Notes: generated by a model from the sequence alone, not told the origin. A stretch of DNA of 61,783 nt from Marinobacter antarcticus (GCF_011049865.1 NZ_DRGY01000029.1:1-61783), one strand, 5' to 3'. Counted from the stretch's first letter, positions 17,337-26,390 are shown. Translations and numbers: made by a program.

Positions 17337-18794
17337 ATGATTTCGGTAGCCACATTTGCGTCGCGCGTGCGCAGTTCGCGTCTGGTGTCGTTTGCGCTCA
17401 CAGCGGCTGTAGGTGCCGCCCTCGTGTTGGGGTTCGCGCCTTGGTCCTGGGGCGCGCTGGCACCATGGCCCATGGCAGTGCTGTTTTACCAGACCCGCAG
17501 CGAGTCGGTAAGCCAGGCATTAGCTCGCGGCTACGTTTTTGGCCTCGGGCTGTTTGGTTTCGGCATCGCATGGATCCATGTGGCCGTGCTCCAGTTCGGG
17601 GTCGGCCTTATACTGGCCGTGCCAGCCACGGTTGCGCTGGTCATGCTCATGAGTGTTTTCTGCGCCATGGCGCTCGGGTTTGCGGCGTGGATAGCACCGC
17701 CGATGTCGGGAAAACGATTCAGCCTGCTGCCCGTGGCCTGGGTGCTCGGCGAATGGCTGCGGGGTTGGCTATTTACCGGCTTTCCGTGGCTGCAGCTAGG
17801 CTATACCCAGACCGGTAGCGAACTCGCACCGTTTGTGGCGCCGATCACTGGCGTACTCGGGCTCAGCACTATCGTGGCGTTCGTTGCGGCTAGCCTGGCA
17901 TTCGGTATGTCAATGCGAAAACGTCGATGGTCGATACTGTCTTTGCTGCTTTGGATAACTATCCTGCTACTGCCCTGGCCAACGCTGTCACTGTTATCGA
18001 CCCGGCCGTCGGGCGATGCAATCAAGACCGTTCTAGTACAGGGCAATATACCGCAGGCCATCAAATGGCAGCCCGAGGCCCTGCAGGGTATTATTGCGCG
18101 TTATCGGCAACTCAGTGAGCCTTACTGGAACAGCGTCGACCTGATTGTCTGGCCGGAGACCGCCATCCCCGAGGTATGCCGAGACGGCTCCAGGGCACCG
18201 TTTAATGCCCTCGGGCAACGGGCGCGCGATTCCCGAGCCCAACTGGTTGCCGGAGCGCTGAGGTTACAGGGTGAGCATGTTTACAATAGTGTGTTCGATA
18301 TTGGGTCAGGGGATTTCAGTGATAAGCAGCACCTCGTTCCATTCGGCGAATACGTGCCGTTCAGTCGTTGGCTGGATTCGTTGCTCCGCGAGTTGGGTAT
18401 TGAGCTCTCGGATCTGACCGCGGCATCAGGCATGTCTTCGCTACCCGTCGGCGACATCGACGTCGGTGCCCCGATCTGCTACGAGATGGCGTTTGGTGCC
18501 CAGGTAGCCCAGTTTGCTGCCAACACCCAGTTGCTCATAAATATCAGCAATGATGCCTGGTTCGGCCGCACGATCGGTCTGTGGCAAAACCTGGAAATGG
18601 CGCGCATGCGGGCCATGGAAACAGGACGCCCGGTATTACGCGCGACCAACACCGGCCTGACCGCAGTGATCGGCGCTGATGGCCAGGTTCGAAAGCGTAT
18701 CGCGCCGTTTTCGCCAGGCGTGCTCGTGGAGAATGTCGTTCCACGAACCGGAAAGACGCCTTATGTGCGCTGGCGCAGCGCATGGGTATTATGA
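17337..18794 (+). CDS. lnt: Apolipoprotein N-acyltransferase-like protein
   Basis: Lnt adds the third acyl chain to lipoproteins at the outer face of the inner membrane. The 485-residue protein has six or so N-terminal membrane segments and a carbon-nitrogen hydrolase domain with the catalytic triad visible: Glu in Trp-Pro-Glu-Thr-Ala-Ile-Pro, Lys in Asp-Lys-Gln-His-Leu-Val-Pro-Phe-Gly, and Cys in Pro-Ile-Cys-Tyr-Glu. Length is slightly shorter than housekeeping Lnt (about 510). It follows the two-component genes with a 3-base gap. A second Lnt on a mobile island beside Dsb proteins is unusual; it may serve stress-induced lipoproteins. Confidence 0.85.
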   Translation: MISVATFASRVRSSRLVSFALTAAVGAALVLGFAPWSWGALAPWPMAVLFYQTRSESVSQALARGYVFGLGLFGFGIAWIHVAVLQFGVGLILAVPATVALVMLMSVFCAMALGFAAWIAPPMSGKRFSLLPVAWVLGEWLRGWLFTGFPWLQLGYTQTGSELAPFVAPITGVLGLSTIVAFVAASLAFGMSMRKRRWSILSLLLWITILLLPWPTLSLLSTRPSGDAIKTVLVQGNIPQAIKWQPEALQGIIARYRQLSEPYWNSVDLIVWPETAIPEVCRDGSRAPFNALGQRARDSRAQLVAGALRLQGEHVYNSVFDIGSGDFSDKQHLVPFGEYVPFSRWLDSLLRELGIELSDLTAASGMSSLPVGDIDVGAPICYEMAFGAQVAQFAANTQLLINISNDAWFGRTIGLWQNLEMARMRAMETGRPVLRATNTGLTAVIGADGQVRKRIAPFSPGVLVENVVPRTGKTPYVRWRSAWVL

Positions 18795-18905
18795 CTTGCG
18801 ATCACGGGCTCGCGCTTCTTTGCCCTCGCAGGATTTCGGGGAGAACGCAGAGACTAGACATGATTTTTCGCTTGGGAGACACGCTCAGCGAAAGGGGAAT
18901 ATGCC

Positions 18906-20466
18906 TTGGAATTCACGATCGGGACTCTTGTCCTTGTTAGCTTTGTAGTGTCGCTGGTCGCACTCGTTGTCCTTATCTGGACGATTTCGCGCAGCGAGAT
19001 GCGCTTTACCCAGGCGAATGCACACACAATTTCTGAGGCCGAGGCGCGAGGCGAGGGGCTCGATGATCCGGGTACCCGGCCCGAGCAAACCGGCTCCCCT
19101 CAAGGGCGGGATGGCGACAGTCTCGTCCCGGAAAGCAGTCGGCGCATCATCCTTTTTGTCTTCGCAACCGCAACGTTATGGCTGCTTCTTGGCAGCAGTT
19201 TTGGTTTGATAGCGTCGCTCAAACTGCATCTTCCTGACTGGCTGAATAGCGTCGCGCCGCTGACCTTTGGCCGAATGCGGACGATGCATTTGAACCTTGT
19301 GATATATGGCTGGCTGTCGCTTGGACTGATGGGTCTGGCACTGTGGCTGATCCCAACGATCTTCGCCACACGACTGCGTCTGCCGTCAGTGGCAATGGCA
19401 GGCGCGGTCCTGATGAATTTGTCGGTTGGGGCAGGGGTCTGGGCCATAGGCTCAGGCTGGACCGACGGGCTCGAATGGATCGAGATCCCTTGGCAGATTG
19501 ATATTTTTATCGCCATATCGGTATTTTTGTTCGTGGTGCCGCTGCTCGTGACGGCGCGCCATCGCAATGTGCGGCATATCTACGTCACTGGCTGGTATTA
19601 CCTTGGCGCGATGGTCTGGTTTCCGGTTTTGTTCATCGTAGCGAACATTCCGGGCCTGCATTCCGGCGTGCAGCAGGCGACCGTGAATTGGTGGTTCGCC
19701 CACAACGTGCTGGGTCTCTGGCTAACGCCGCTGGGGGTCGGTGCTGCCTACTATCTGCTGCCGCGCATCATCGGCAAGCCGATTTATTCCTACAGTCTTT
19801 CACTCGTCGGCTTCTGGGCACTGGCACTGTTCTACAGCCAGGTTGGCATGCATCATCTGATTGGCGGCCCGGTACCGACATGGGTTGTAACGCTTTCGGT
19901 GGTGCAGTCCATAATGATGTTTGTTCCTGTGATCGCGGTTGCCGTCAACCAGCACCCACTCTGGCTGGGCAATTTGGGTGCCTTTCGGGCCAGCATACCG
20001 CTAAGGTTTGTGGCGATAGGTGCGCTCATGTATACGGCAGCGTCAATGCAAGGGTCGATCGAAGCGTTGCGGTCCGTGAGTTCGGTCACGCATTTCACGC
20101 ATTACACTGTCGGGCACGCGCATCTGGGTGCCTATGCTTTCGTGACCTTTGTGCTATTCGATGCGCTTTATTACGTGATTCCACGTCTTGTTGGACGTGT
20201 CTGGCCATTTCCGTCGTTCATCGTGGCCCATTGGTGGCTTGTAGTCGTCGGTTTCGCCATCTATTTCGCCTCGCTCACCTTCGGTGGCTGGCTGCAAGGC
20301 AAGGCAAGGCAAGGCAATGCTGGATCCAACCCGCGACTGGATAGAGAGTATGGAGCTTACTGTGCCATATCTTACGGGCCGCTCTGTCGGCGGACCGCTC
20401 ATGGTACTGGGCCATTTCGCCTTCGCGTTCAACCTGATTGCGATTCTTGTGGGTCGGGGTGCCGAG
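18906..20466 (+). pseudogene. ccoN: cbb3-type cytochrome oxidase subunit I, frameshifted
   Basis: CcoN is the haem-copper catalytic subunit of cbb3 oxidase. The frame from 18906 encodes an N-terminal membrane helix plus linker, then the 12-helix core. Expected ligands are present: His in Met-His-Leu-Asn-Leu, His in Trp-Phe-Ala-His-Asn-Val-Leu, His-His in Gly-Met-His-His-Leu, and the His pair in Tyr-Thr-Val-Gly-His-Ala-His-Leu-Gly. At a (GCAAG)4 repeat (20294-20313) the frame shifts. The correct continuation (Met-Leu-Asp-Pro-Thr-Arg, then Gly-Gly-Pro-Leu-Met-Val-Leu-Gly-His) is in another frame, which then fuses to a P-type ATPase near 20466. No ccoO or ccoP is present. Confidence 0.82.
20294..20313 (+). 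repeat. Pentanucleotide tandem repeat (GCAAG)4 in ccoN
   Basis: Four perfect copies of GCAAG are followed by a fifth imperfect copy (GCAAT). With two copies the ccoN frame reads correctly into Met-Leu-Asp-Pro; with four it is shifted; five copies would again be in frame because three units equal 15 bases. The repeat therefore explains the frameshift by slipped-strand expansion. Confidence 0.85.
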
Positions 20467-21243
20467 CGGAAAGCTGGCGCGGGGCTGGCGCTGTGCCAAG
20501 CGGGTGGCAAGGGATTGGTTGCGACAGAATCCGAGCGGTTCGACGACGGCGTCAGGGCCACCGTTGACGACACTGAGGTGTTGGTGGGTAGTCGCGGTTT
20601 TCTTTCCTGTAATGGAGTCACACCGCCCGAAGAAGGGCAGCACGAAGCTGGTCTGACCGCCGTTCACATGGCGACCGATGGCGCATGGGTCGCGACCTTT
20701 CTCCTTGGCGATGCGCTGCGACCGGACGCAGCAGCGACCATTGCGCAGCTCCGGGCCTCCGGCCTTATGCTCGGAATGGCAAGCGGTGATGCGCCTACGC
20801 CGTGTGCGCACGTTGGTGCCGCGGCAGGACTGACACCGAGTGAGATCCACGCTGCCTGTACGCCCGAGGTCAAAGCTGAACTGGTTGGCGCAGGGCCGGG
20901 ACCAACCGCTTTCGTAGGCGATGGCGTCAACGACATGCTTGCCATTGTGCGCGCCGATGTTGGCGTGGCGGCGACTGATGCATCACCGGCCACGATCGCT
21001 CTGGCCGATGTGGTTATCGCCAGAGGCGGTATGAAAGCTGTGGGCGAGGCGATAACAATCTCCCGACAGGCCCGCCGCGTGCTGCGGCAAAACCTTGTGT
21101 TTTCCGTCGCCTATAATGTCCTGGCGCTCGGTCTTGCCGTTGGTGGTACAGTGCCGCCGCTCGCGGCAGCAGGCGCGATGGCGGCAAGTTCGCTGATGGT
21201 CATCGCCAATGCCGGCCGATTGCGCGTACCGTTACAGCGCTAA
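20467..21243 (+). pseudogene. C-terminal half of a P-type metal ATPase fused to ccoN
   Basis: The reading frame that ends ccoN runs directly into the second half of a P1B-type ATPase (CcoI/CopA type): the tail of the nucleotide-binding domain (Gly-Gly-Lys-Gly-Leu-Val-Ala-Thr, Val-Gly-Ser-Arg-Gly-Phe), a hinge Phe-Val-Gly-Asp-Gly-Val-Asn-Asp, and two last membrane helices. The phosphorylation motif Asp-Lys-Thr-Gly-Thr, the metal-binding Cys-Pro-Cys helix and the actuator domain are missing, so it cannot pump. The join suggests a deletion between ccoN and a ccoI-like gene of a former cco cluster. Confidence 0.8.
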
Positions 21244-21266
21244 ATTGGCGACCCATTTGTGTGATG

Positions 21267-21704
21267 TTATCTGCTATTAGTCTGACTTTGATATCGCAAG
21301 AGGTCGTCCTCTAGCGCTTTTAGGCCGTAGCCAGCAGAGTCGGCTGATTTTAACAACTCGGGTATTGGTCGTACTTTAGCCTGGCTGTACGCCCAAAGGT
21401 GGGTGGCGCGCTTACCGGTGCGGCAATAGCTCAATATCGGTGTTGGAGACGACTGCAGAGCCTTAGCGAAGGTGTTAATGTCTGTTGACCCATAGTTCCC
21501 AGGCTCAACAGGGATTTCATGCCAGGCCATACCCAGCGACTCTGCTTTGTCCTTGAGAACCTGTGTGTCCGGTTGATCCTCAGTTTCGTTTCGCGGTCGA
21601 GTGGAAATAATGGTACGAAATCCCTCTTTCGCCAGTTGCTCGATATCGTCGATACCAGGTTGAGCCGATACACTGAGGCGCTCGTCGAGCTGTTTGATAT
21701 CCAT
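21267..21704 (-). CDS. Blh-like DUF442 phosphatase/sulfurtransferase
   Basis: This 145-residue protein belongs to the DUF442 (TIGR01244) family, which in many bacteria is fused to a persulfide dioxygenase as Blh. The active loop Ser-Tyr-Cys-Arg-Thr-Gly-Lys-Arg near residue 93 carries the nucleophilic cysteine. The start (Met-Asp-Ile-Lys-Gln-Leu-Asp) has a GGAGAT site. It is the last gene of the minus-strand sulfide-oxidation operon. Here the metallo-hydrolase half is a separate gene four positions upstream. A role in moving persulfide sulfur is likely from context; the exact reaction is not known. Confidence 0.8.
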   Translation of the reverse strand: MDIKQLDERLSVSAQPGIDDIEQLAKEGFRTIISTRPRNETEDQPDTQVLKDKAESLGMAWHEIPVEPGNYGSTDINTFAKALQSSPTPILSYCRTGKRATHLWAYSQAKVRPIPELLKSADSAGYGLKALEDDLLRYQSQTNSR

Positions 21705-21741
21705 GAAATATCTCCTTTAATTTTTGCACGGGTAGTCAAGC

Positions 21742-22155
21742 CTATTGAATAAAGGGGGCACGCCTGGCGACCCACCAGCCTGCAATCATTGCCAACAGCA
21801 TGGCAATAAGCGGGTATGAGGGGTTGCCGATCGAGGCGAATGCCGGCCCCGGGCAATAGCCCGACAGTCCCCAGCCAATTCCAAACAATGCGGCTCCCAT
21901 AAGGAGCTTCCCGTCCAGATCATGGCGGGTTGGTAACCGGAAGCTATTGCCCCACAGTGGCTTGGTTTGACGGAGTACCACGCGATATCCGATAAACGTC
22001 GTTATTACCGCTCCGCCCAGCACGAACAGCAGCGTTGGATCCCAGGCCCCGAAGATGTCCAGAAACCCTAAAACACGTGCGGGATCCGTCATACCACCAA
22101 GCCCGAGCCCAACGCCAAAAAGTAACCCGGCGATATAGCCAAAAAATGCTTTCAT
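21742..22155 (-). CDS. YeeE/YedE-family sulfur transporter half (C-terminal type)
   Basis: This is a 137-residue membrane protein with about four helices and the family motifs Gly-Gly-Met-Thr-Asp-Pro-Ala and Gly-Leu-Ser-Gly-Tyr-Cys-Pro-Gly-Pro, whose cysteine is implicated in thiosulfate or sulfur transfer in YeeE. The start at 22155 gives the standard Met-Lys-Ala-Phe-Phe N-terminus and a 4-base overlap with the gene upstream. Full-length YeeE is a fused two-half protein; here the halves are separate genes, a common arrangement in sulfide-oxidising loci. It probably works as a heterodimer with the next gene. Confidence 0.87.
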   Translation of the reverse strand: MKAFFGYIAGLLFGVGLGLGGMTDPARVLGFLDIFGAWDPTLLFVLGGAVITTFIGYRVVLRQTKPLWGNSFRLPTRHDLDGKLLMGAALFGIGWGLSGYCPGPAFASIGNPSYPLIAMLLAMIAGWWVARRAPFIQ

Positions 22156-22613
22156 GCCGCACCTCCGATCAGATGTCGGGTCAGGAAAACGACGACCATG
22201 GCTGCTAGAAGAAAGACTAATGTTGCGACCAGCGAACGCCGTGACAACCTTGCAAGCCCGCAAACGCCATGGCCACTGGTACAGCCGCTGCCCACGCCAG
22301 TGCCGATTCCTACAAGCAGTCCTGCGACTAGCATCAAAGGGACACCGCCAGATGGAGCGCCAATAACAGCCTGTGGTGAGTCGGCGACGTTGCCAGGGCC
22401 ACCAACAAGCATCAATAGTAGCGGACCACTCACCAAACCAAGTAAAAACATCAATCGCCAACCCAGCTCATCACGGTTGGGTCTATCCAGAAAAAGACCG
22501 GCAAGAATGCCACTAATGCCAGCTACCCGACCAAGCGTCGCCATCAGAAAAACGGCAGACAGGCCGATGAATCCGCCTCCAATCAGGCCTTGAATATTTG
22601 CAGTCCAGTTCAC
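22152..22613 (-). CDS. YeeE/YedE-family sulfur transporter half (N-terminal type)
   Basis: This is a 153-residue, four-helix membrane protein with the conserved Gly-Ser-Gly-Cys-Thr-Ser-Gly-His-Gly-Val-Cys-Gly motif near residue 110. I use the GTG at 22613 because GGAGAG lies seven bases ahead and the protein then begins at the family position; a longer frame overlaps sulP. Together with the following gene it should form a sulfur (thiosulfate-like) import or export path in the inner membrane, fed by or draining the sulfide oxidation genes. Confidence 0.87.
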   Translation of the reverse strand: MNWTANIQGLIGGGFIGLSAVFLMATLGRVAGISGILAGLFLDRPNRDELGWRLMFLLGLVSGPLLLMLVGGPGNVADSPQAVIGAPSGGVPLMLVAGLLVGIGTGVGSGCTSGHGVCGLARLSRRSLVATLVFLLAAMVVVFLTRHLIGGAA

Positions 22614-22632
22614 TGAATCTCTCCGTATGATC

Positions 22633-24378
22633 TCAATCCGAGCCCTCGCGTATTTCTTCATCGAGGGCTTCCCACGCATGTTTGGCTGACAAATGAATGC
22701 GCTTATCCGCCAGCGATTTACCTAAATGCGTATGGCGCAGTCGGTCCATAACCGGGCCTTTCACTTCAGCAAAATGCATTGATACGCCGGTAGCCAAAAA
22801 ATCCTGCTCAAGATGTTCGAGCATCTCCAATGCGCTGGAATCAATGTAGTTAACCGCTGACATCAACAGCACTACATCGCTAAGGTCATCATCTGTTGCT
22901 ACTTTTTGCATGAGATAAGATTCTACCGCGCCGGCGTTGGCAAAATAGAGGTTCTCATCTACTCGAACAATCAAAACGGTAGGCAAGGTATCAACCTGGT
23001 GGCGGTTAATGTTACGAAAATGATCGGTACCTGGCATCCGTCCAAGTATTGCCATATGCGGCTGGCTGGTTCGCCACAGGTACAGAACCAGTGACAAGCC
23101 AATACCGATAAGCAGACCGGATTCAATGCCCAAAACGGGCACCGCCAGAGCCGTAGCAAACAGGGCTACACCATCCGCGCGATCGTAACGCCATATAGAC
23201 ATAGCGCCCGAAATATCAATTAGCTGGAATACTGCAACAACGATAATGGCTGCCAGCACGGCGTCAGGAAGGTAATAAAACCAGTCAGTAAAAAAAACCG
23301 CGACCACTGCGACGAGGGTAGCTGTCACTATTGCAGCAAACTGCGTGCGGGCACCTGCGTCGAAATTGACAACAGATCGGGAAAAACCGCCAGCGACCGG
23401 CATCGCGCCGCCGATTGCTGAAGCGATGTTGCTCATGCCCAAGGCTGCAAGCTCTCGGTTTGCGTCGATTTTCTGACGCCGTCGGGCAGCAAGCACCTTG
23501 GCCACTGACACGCTCTCAACATAACCCACCAAAGCGATGAGTATGGCCGATGGCAGTAAATCAACCCAGCCTTCAGCACTCAGGAAAGCAAACGCAGGTA
23601 TCGGTAACCCGTTTGGGATTGCTCCAACCACAGAGAGCCCATACCCCTCTGCCTGGCTAGCACTCGCAATAACCGTCGCCCCAATCACTGTCACAAGCGG
23701 TGCCGTTCTGCTGATAATTACCGCTGATTTCTGCGCTACACCCAAAGCTACGAGTAAGCGCGCCAGTGGTTTGCGCGCGAGCAACAGCAAGGTGACTGAA
23801 ATCAAACCAAACAACAATGTAGGGACATGAAGTTCATTAATGCGGTGAGAAAATGAGACGATCGTCGCAAACAAATCCCCACGCTCAAGATTGATTCCGC
23901 TCAAATGCTTAAGCTGACTGGTAATAATGAGTATGGCGGCACCACTGGTAAAACCAGATAGCACAGGATGGCTGATGAAGCTGACTAAAGCGCCCACCCT
24001 GAAAATACCCATAAGTAACAGAAGTGCGCCTGTTTCTGCCGCCAGAATCATGGCCCCTGTGAAGGCGGCTTCAGTGCTTTCGTTTCCGTAGTGTACTGAC
24101 AGGGCGTTAGCCACCATTAATGCCGCGACGGCCACAGGGCCAACGGCTAAGGCACGACTACTGCCAATAAAAGCGTAAACGATGGGAGGCAAGATGGAAG
24201 CGTACAGCCCCATCTCAGGGGGTAAACCCGCAAGCATGGCATAGGCCATGCCTTGGGGGATCAACAGAATAGCTGTAATAACCCCGGCAAGTATGTCATC
24301 GGACAAATGAGCTGTTCCTGACTCCCGTATCTGTTTTACAAGCGGAATACAGGAACTAGCCACTCTTATTTTCCGCAT
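22633..24378 (-). CDS. SulP-family anion permease with STAS domain
   Basis: This is a 581-residue SulP (SLC26-type) transporter. The first 400 residues hold the 14-segment membrane core with Ile-Pro-Gln-Gly-Met-Ala-Tyr-Ala, Gly-Pro-Val-Ala and Ser-Gly-Phe-Thr-Ser-Gly-Ala-Ala signatures. A cytoplasmic STAS domain follows (Ser-Ala-Val-Asn-Tyr-Ile-Asp-Ser-Ser-Ala near residue 500). In this operon, between a persulfide dioxygenase and YeeE genes, it most likely moves sulfite or sulfate made from sulfide. Its first codons overlap the upstream gene by 13 bases. Confidence 0.9.
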   Translation of the reverse strand: MRKIRVASSCIPLVKQIRESGTAHLSDDILAGVITAILLIPQGMAYAMLAGLPPEMGLYASILPPIVYAFIGSSRALAVGPVAVAALMVANALSVHYGNESTEAAFTGAMILAAETGALLLLMGIFRVGALVSFISHPVLSGFTSGAAILIITSQLKHLSGINLERGDLFATIVSFSHRINELHVPTLLFGLISVTLLLLARKPLARLLVALGVAQKSAVIISRTAPLVTVIGATVIASASQAEGYGLSVVGAIPNGLPIPAFAFLSAEGWVDLLPSAILIALVGYVESVSVAKVLAARRRQKIDANRELAALGMSNIASAIGGAMPVAGGFSRSVVNFDAGARTQFAAIVTATLVAVVAVFFTDWFYYLPDAVLAAIIVVAVFQLIDISGAMSIWRYDRADGVALFATALAVPVLGIESGLLIGIGLSLVLYLWRTSQPHMAILGRMPGTDHFRNINRHQVDTLPTVLIVRVDENLYFANAGAVESYLMQKVATDDDLSDVVLLMSAVNYIDSSALEMLEHLEQDFLATGVSMHFAEVKGPVMDRLRHTHLGKSLADKRIHLSAKHAWEALDEEIREGSD

Positions 24379-25058
24379 GCGAGGTTTGCAGGCACCGCAA
24401 CATCCATCATCTTGGGGTCGGGCAAATTCAAGTTATCCATAATTTGCGCGTACTCAGCCTCTGATTTGCCGGCCAAACGTGGGTTGTAATGTTTCTCCTC
24501 GTAGATGGAGGAGCACATCATTCCTTTGTAATCATGGGCTGGATACACCAGCGTATCGTCTGGTAAGCAGAACAATTTATTGACGATAGAGTCGTAACTC
24601 TTACGCGGATCACCACCTTGAAAGTCAGTCCGGCCACTGCCTCTAATCAATAACACGTCGCCTGTGAACGCGGCCTGTTGGCTGCCTTGAGTCCAATAAA
24701 AACTAAAGGATTCGTCCGTATGGCCCGGAGTGTATATGGCCTCTAATCGAATGCCATCAATGTCCATTCGATCGCCTTCCGAGACATGCTCTGAAACGCA
24801 TTCTGCATTGGTAAACTCACCCATGATGGTGACGCACTTGGTGGCATCACGCAGGTCACCCAGGGCCGTGACATGGTCAGCATGGGTGTGCGTATCAATC
24901 GCCCGTACTAACTTGAGATCAAGCTGGTCGATTATGCCAAGGTAAGCCTTCGTTGACTCCTTTACGGGATCGATGATCACTGCTTCCCGCCCCCGGCCAG
25001 ACGCAATGAGATAGGTATAGGTGCTGGATGTTTTGTCGAAGAACTGTCGGAAAATCAT
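24366..25058 (-). CDS. Persulfide dioxygenase (ETHE1-like metallo-hydrolase)
   Basis: Persulfide dioxygenases oxidise glutathione persulfide to sulfite and glutathione with one iron atom. The 230-residue protein has the metal-binding Thr-His-Thr-His-Ala-Asp-His motif near residue 56, Pro-Gly-His-Thr near 111, Phe-Thr-Gly-Asp-Val-Leu near 130 and Tyr-Pro-Ala-His-Asp-Tyr near 170, plus the substrate-side Arg-Gly-Ser-Gly-Arg-Thr-Asp-Phe segment typical of ETHE1/Blh. It has a strong GGAGG site. It heads the minus-strand operon and is divergent from sqr, which makes its substrate. Confidence 0.9.
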   Translation of the reverse strand: MIFRQFFDKTSSTYTYLIASGRGREAVIIDPVKESTKAYLGIIDQLDLKLVRAIDTHTHADHVTALGDLRDATKCVTIMGEFTNAECVSEHVSEGDRMDIDGIRLEAIYTPGHTDESFSFYWTQGSQQAAFTGDVLLIRGSGRTDFQGGDPRKSYDSIVNKLFCLPDDTLVYPAHDYKGMMCSSIYEEKHYNPRLAGKSEAEYAQIMDNLNLPDPKMMDVAVPANLACGK

Positions 25059-25153
25059 AAAATCCTCCTTGCGCCACTGATAAAGTGTTCTAAGCTAGTA
25101 ACTGAATGTAATAAGAAGATAGATAACTGTCAACCTTATAAGGAGCGCATCCC
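25059..25153. promoter_or_regulatory. Divergent promoter region between persulfide dioxygenase and sqr
   Basis: The 95-base AT-rich gap must drive both the minus-strand sulfur operon and sqr. Shine-Dalgarno sequences are clear on both sides (GGAGG before the dioxygenase, AAGGAG before sqr). I see no BigR/SqrR-type regulator gene in the cassette and no convincing operator palindrome, so control by a chromosomal regulator is possible. Confidence 0.5.
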
Positions 25154-26386
25154 GTGTCTGACCAGAACTTCTCGCAAAGTCATGTGATTGTTATCGTCGG
25201 TGGTGGCGCAGCCGGGCTCTCGGTTGCAGCCGGATTGCTGCGTAAGTCAGGTGATATTGATGTCGCCATCATTGAGCCGAGCAGTGATCACTATTATCAA
25301 CCGGGCTGGACCTTAGTGGGTGGCGGGGCGATGTCTGCTGAGGAAACCCACCGGCGGGAACAAGAATACATGCCTGATAAAGCCACCTGGATAAAGGATG
25401 CTGTGGTATCTTTTCAGCCTGACGCCAACCAGGTCACTTTGGCGTCAGGGAAAACGGTAAATTACAAATACCTGGTCGTTGCCGCAGGGCTGCAACTGGA
25501 CTGGGACTCGGTTTCCGGGCTTGTAGACACCTTGGGCTTTAATGGTGTTACGTCCAACTATCGCTTTGATCTTGCGCCTTATACTTGGCGTTTGACACAA
25601 GAGTTTTCCGGTAAGAAGGCGCTGTTTACACAACCGGCCATGCCAATCAAATGCGCGGGTGCGCCGCAAAAAGCCATGTATCTCAGCGCTGATCATTGGC
25701 GAAAAAGCAAACAGCCTGCTGATGTGCACTTTTACAGCCAGGGAGGTGCAATGTTCGGGGTGCCTGCCTATGCCGAAGCGTTAGACAAGGTGGTCTTGGA
25801 ATACGGGATCCACACGCATTTTGGTCATAACTTGGTTGCCGTCGATGGCCCTGCGAGAAAGGCTTGGTTTGACACCGAAGAAGGTAAAATAGAAACAGAT
25901 TTCGACATGCTCCACGTGGTTCCGCCACAATCAGCACCGGATTTTATTAAACACAGCCCGCTTTCCGGTGATGCCGGGTGGGTCACGGTTGATAAGCATT
26001 CCCTGCGCCATTCAGTGCATGCAAATGTGTATGGATTGGGCGATTGCACTAATACGCCAAATGCAAAAACACTGGCTGCCGTGCGTCGTCAGTTTCCTGT
26101 TGTGGTTGTTAATTTGCTGCGTGACTTGGGAAACGATGAAAATAAAAAATTTTATGATGGTTATGGTGCATGTCCGCTAACCACGTCGCTTGGCGAAGTG
26201 ATGCTGGCGGAATTTCGTTACGACGGTGAAATTGTTCCCAGCTTTCCTTTGGACCCGAGAGTGCCGCGACGCATGAACTGGCATTTGAAACGCCGCTTTT
26301 TCCCATGGCTATACTGGAGCGTAATGCTCTCGGGCAAAGACTGGAACAAGCCCACGCCGAAACCTCGTCCTGACCTATTGCGTTGA
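25154..26386 (+). CDS. sqr: Sulfide:quinone oxidoreductase (type II-like)
   Basis: SQR oxidises sulfide at the membrane surface, passes electrons to quinone and hands the sulfur to a thiol acceptor. The 410-residue flavoprotein has the FAD-binding Val-Gly-Gly-Gly-Ala-Ala-Gly near residue 16 and the second glycine motif. The two redox cysteines typical of the mitochondrial-type enzyme are in Ile-Lys-Cys-Ala-Gly-Ala-Pro-Gln-Lys (near 172) and Gly-Ala-Cys-Pro-Leu-Thr-Thr (near 340). The start is GTG with AAGGAG. It is divergent from the dioxygenase, so the cassette converts sulfide to persulfide to sulfite. Confidence 0.92.
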   Translation: MSDQNFSQSHVIVIVGGGAAGLSVAAGLLRKSGDIDVAIIEPSSDHYYQPGWTLVGGGAMSAEETHRREQEYMPDKATWIKDAVVSFQPDANQVTLASGKTVNYKYLVVAAGLQLDWDSVSGLVDTLGFNGVTSNYRFDLAPYTWRLTQEFSGKKALFTQPAMPIKCAGAPQKAMYLSADHWRKSKQPADVHFYSQGGAMFGVPAYAEALDKVVLEYGIHTHFGHNLVAVDGPARKAWFDTEEGKIETDFDMLHVVPPQSAPDFIKHSPLSGDAGWVTVDKHSLRHSVHANVYGLGDCTNTPNAKTLAAVRRQFPVVVVNLLRDLGNDENKKFYDGYGACPLTTSLGEVMLAEFRYDGEIVPSFPLDPRVPRRMNWHLKRRFFPWLYWSVMLSGKDWNKPTPKPRPDLLR

Positions 26387-26390
26387 TCTA

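Noticed and set aside
20284..21243. Single continuous gene for an ATPase starting at 20284
   Set aside because: The first 60 codons are the displaced end of ccoN and the ATPase lacks its N-terminal half, so this is a fusion remnant and not a gene with its own start.
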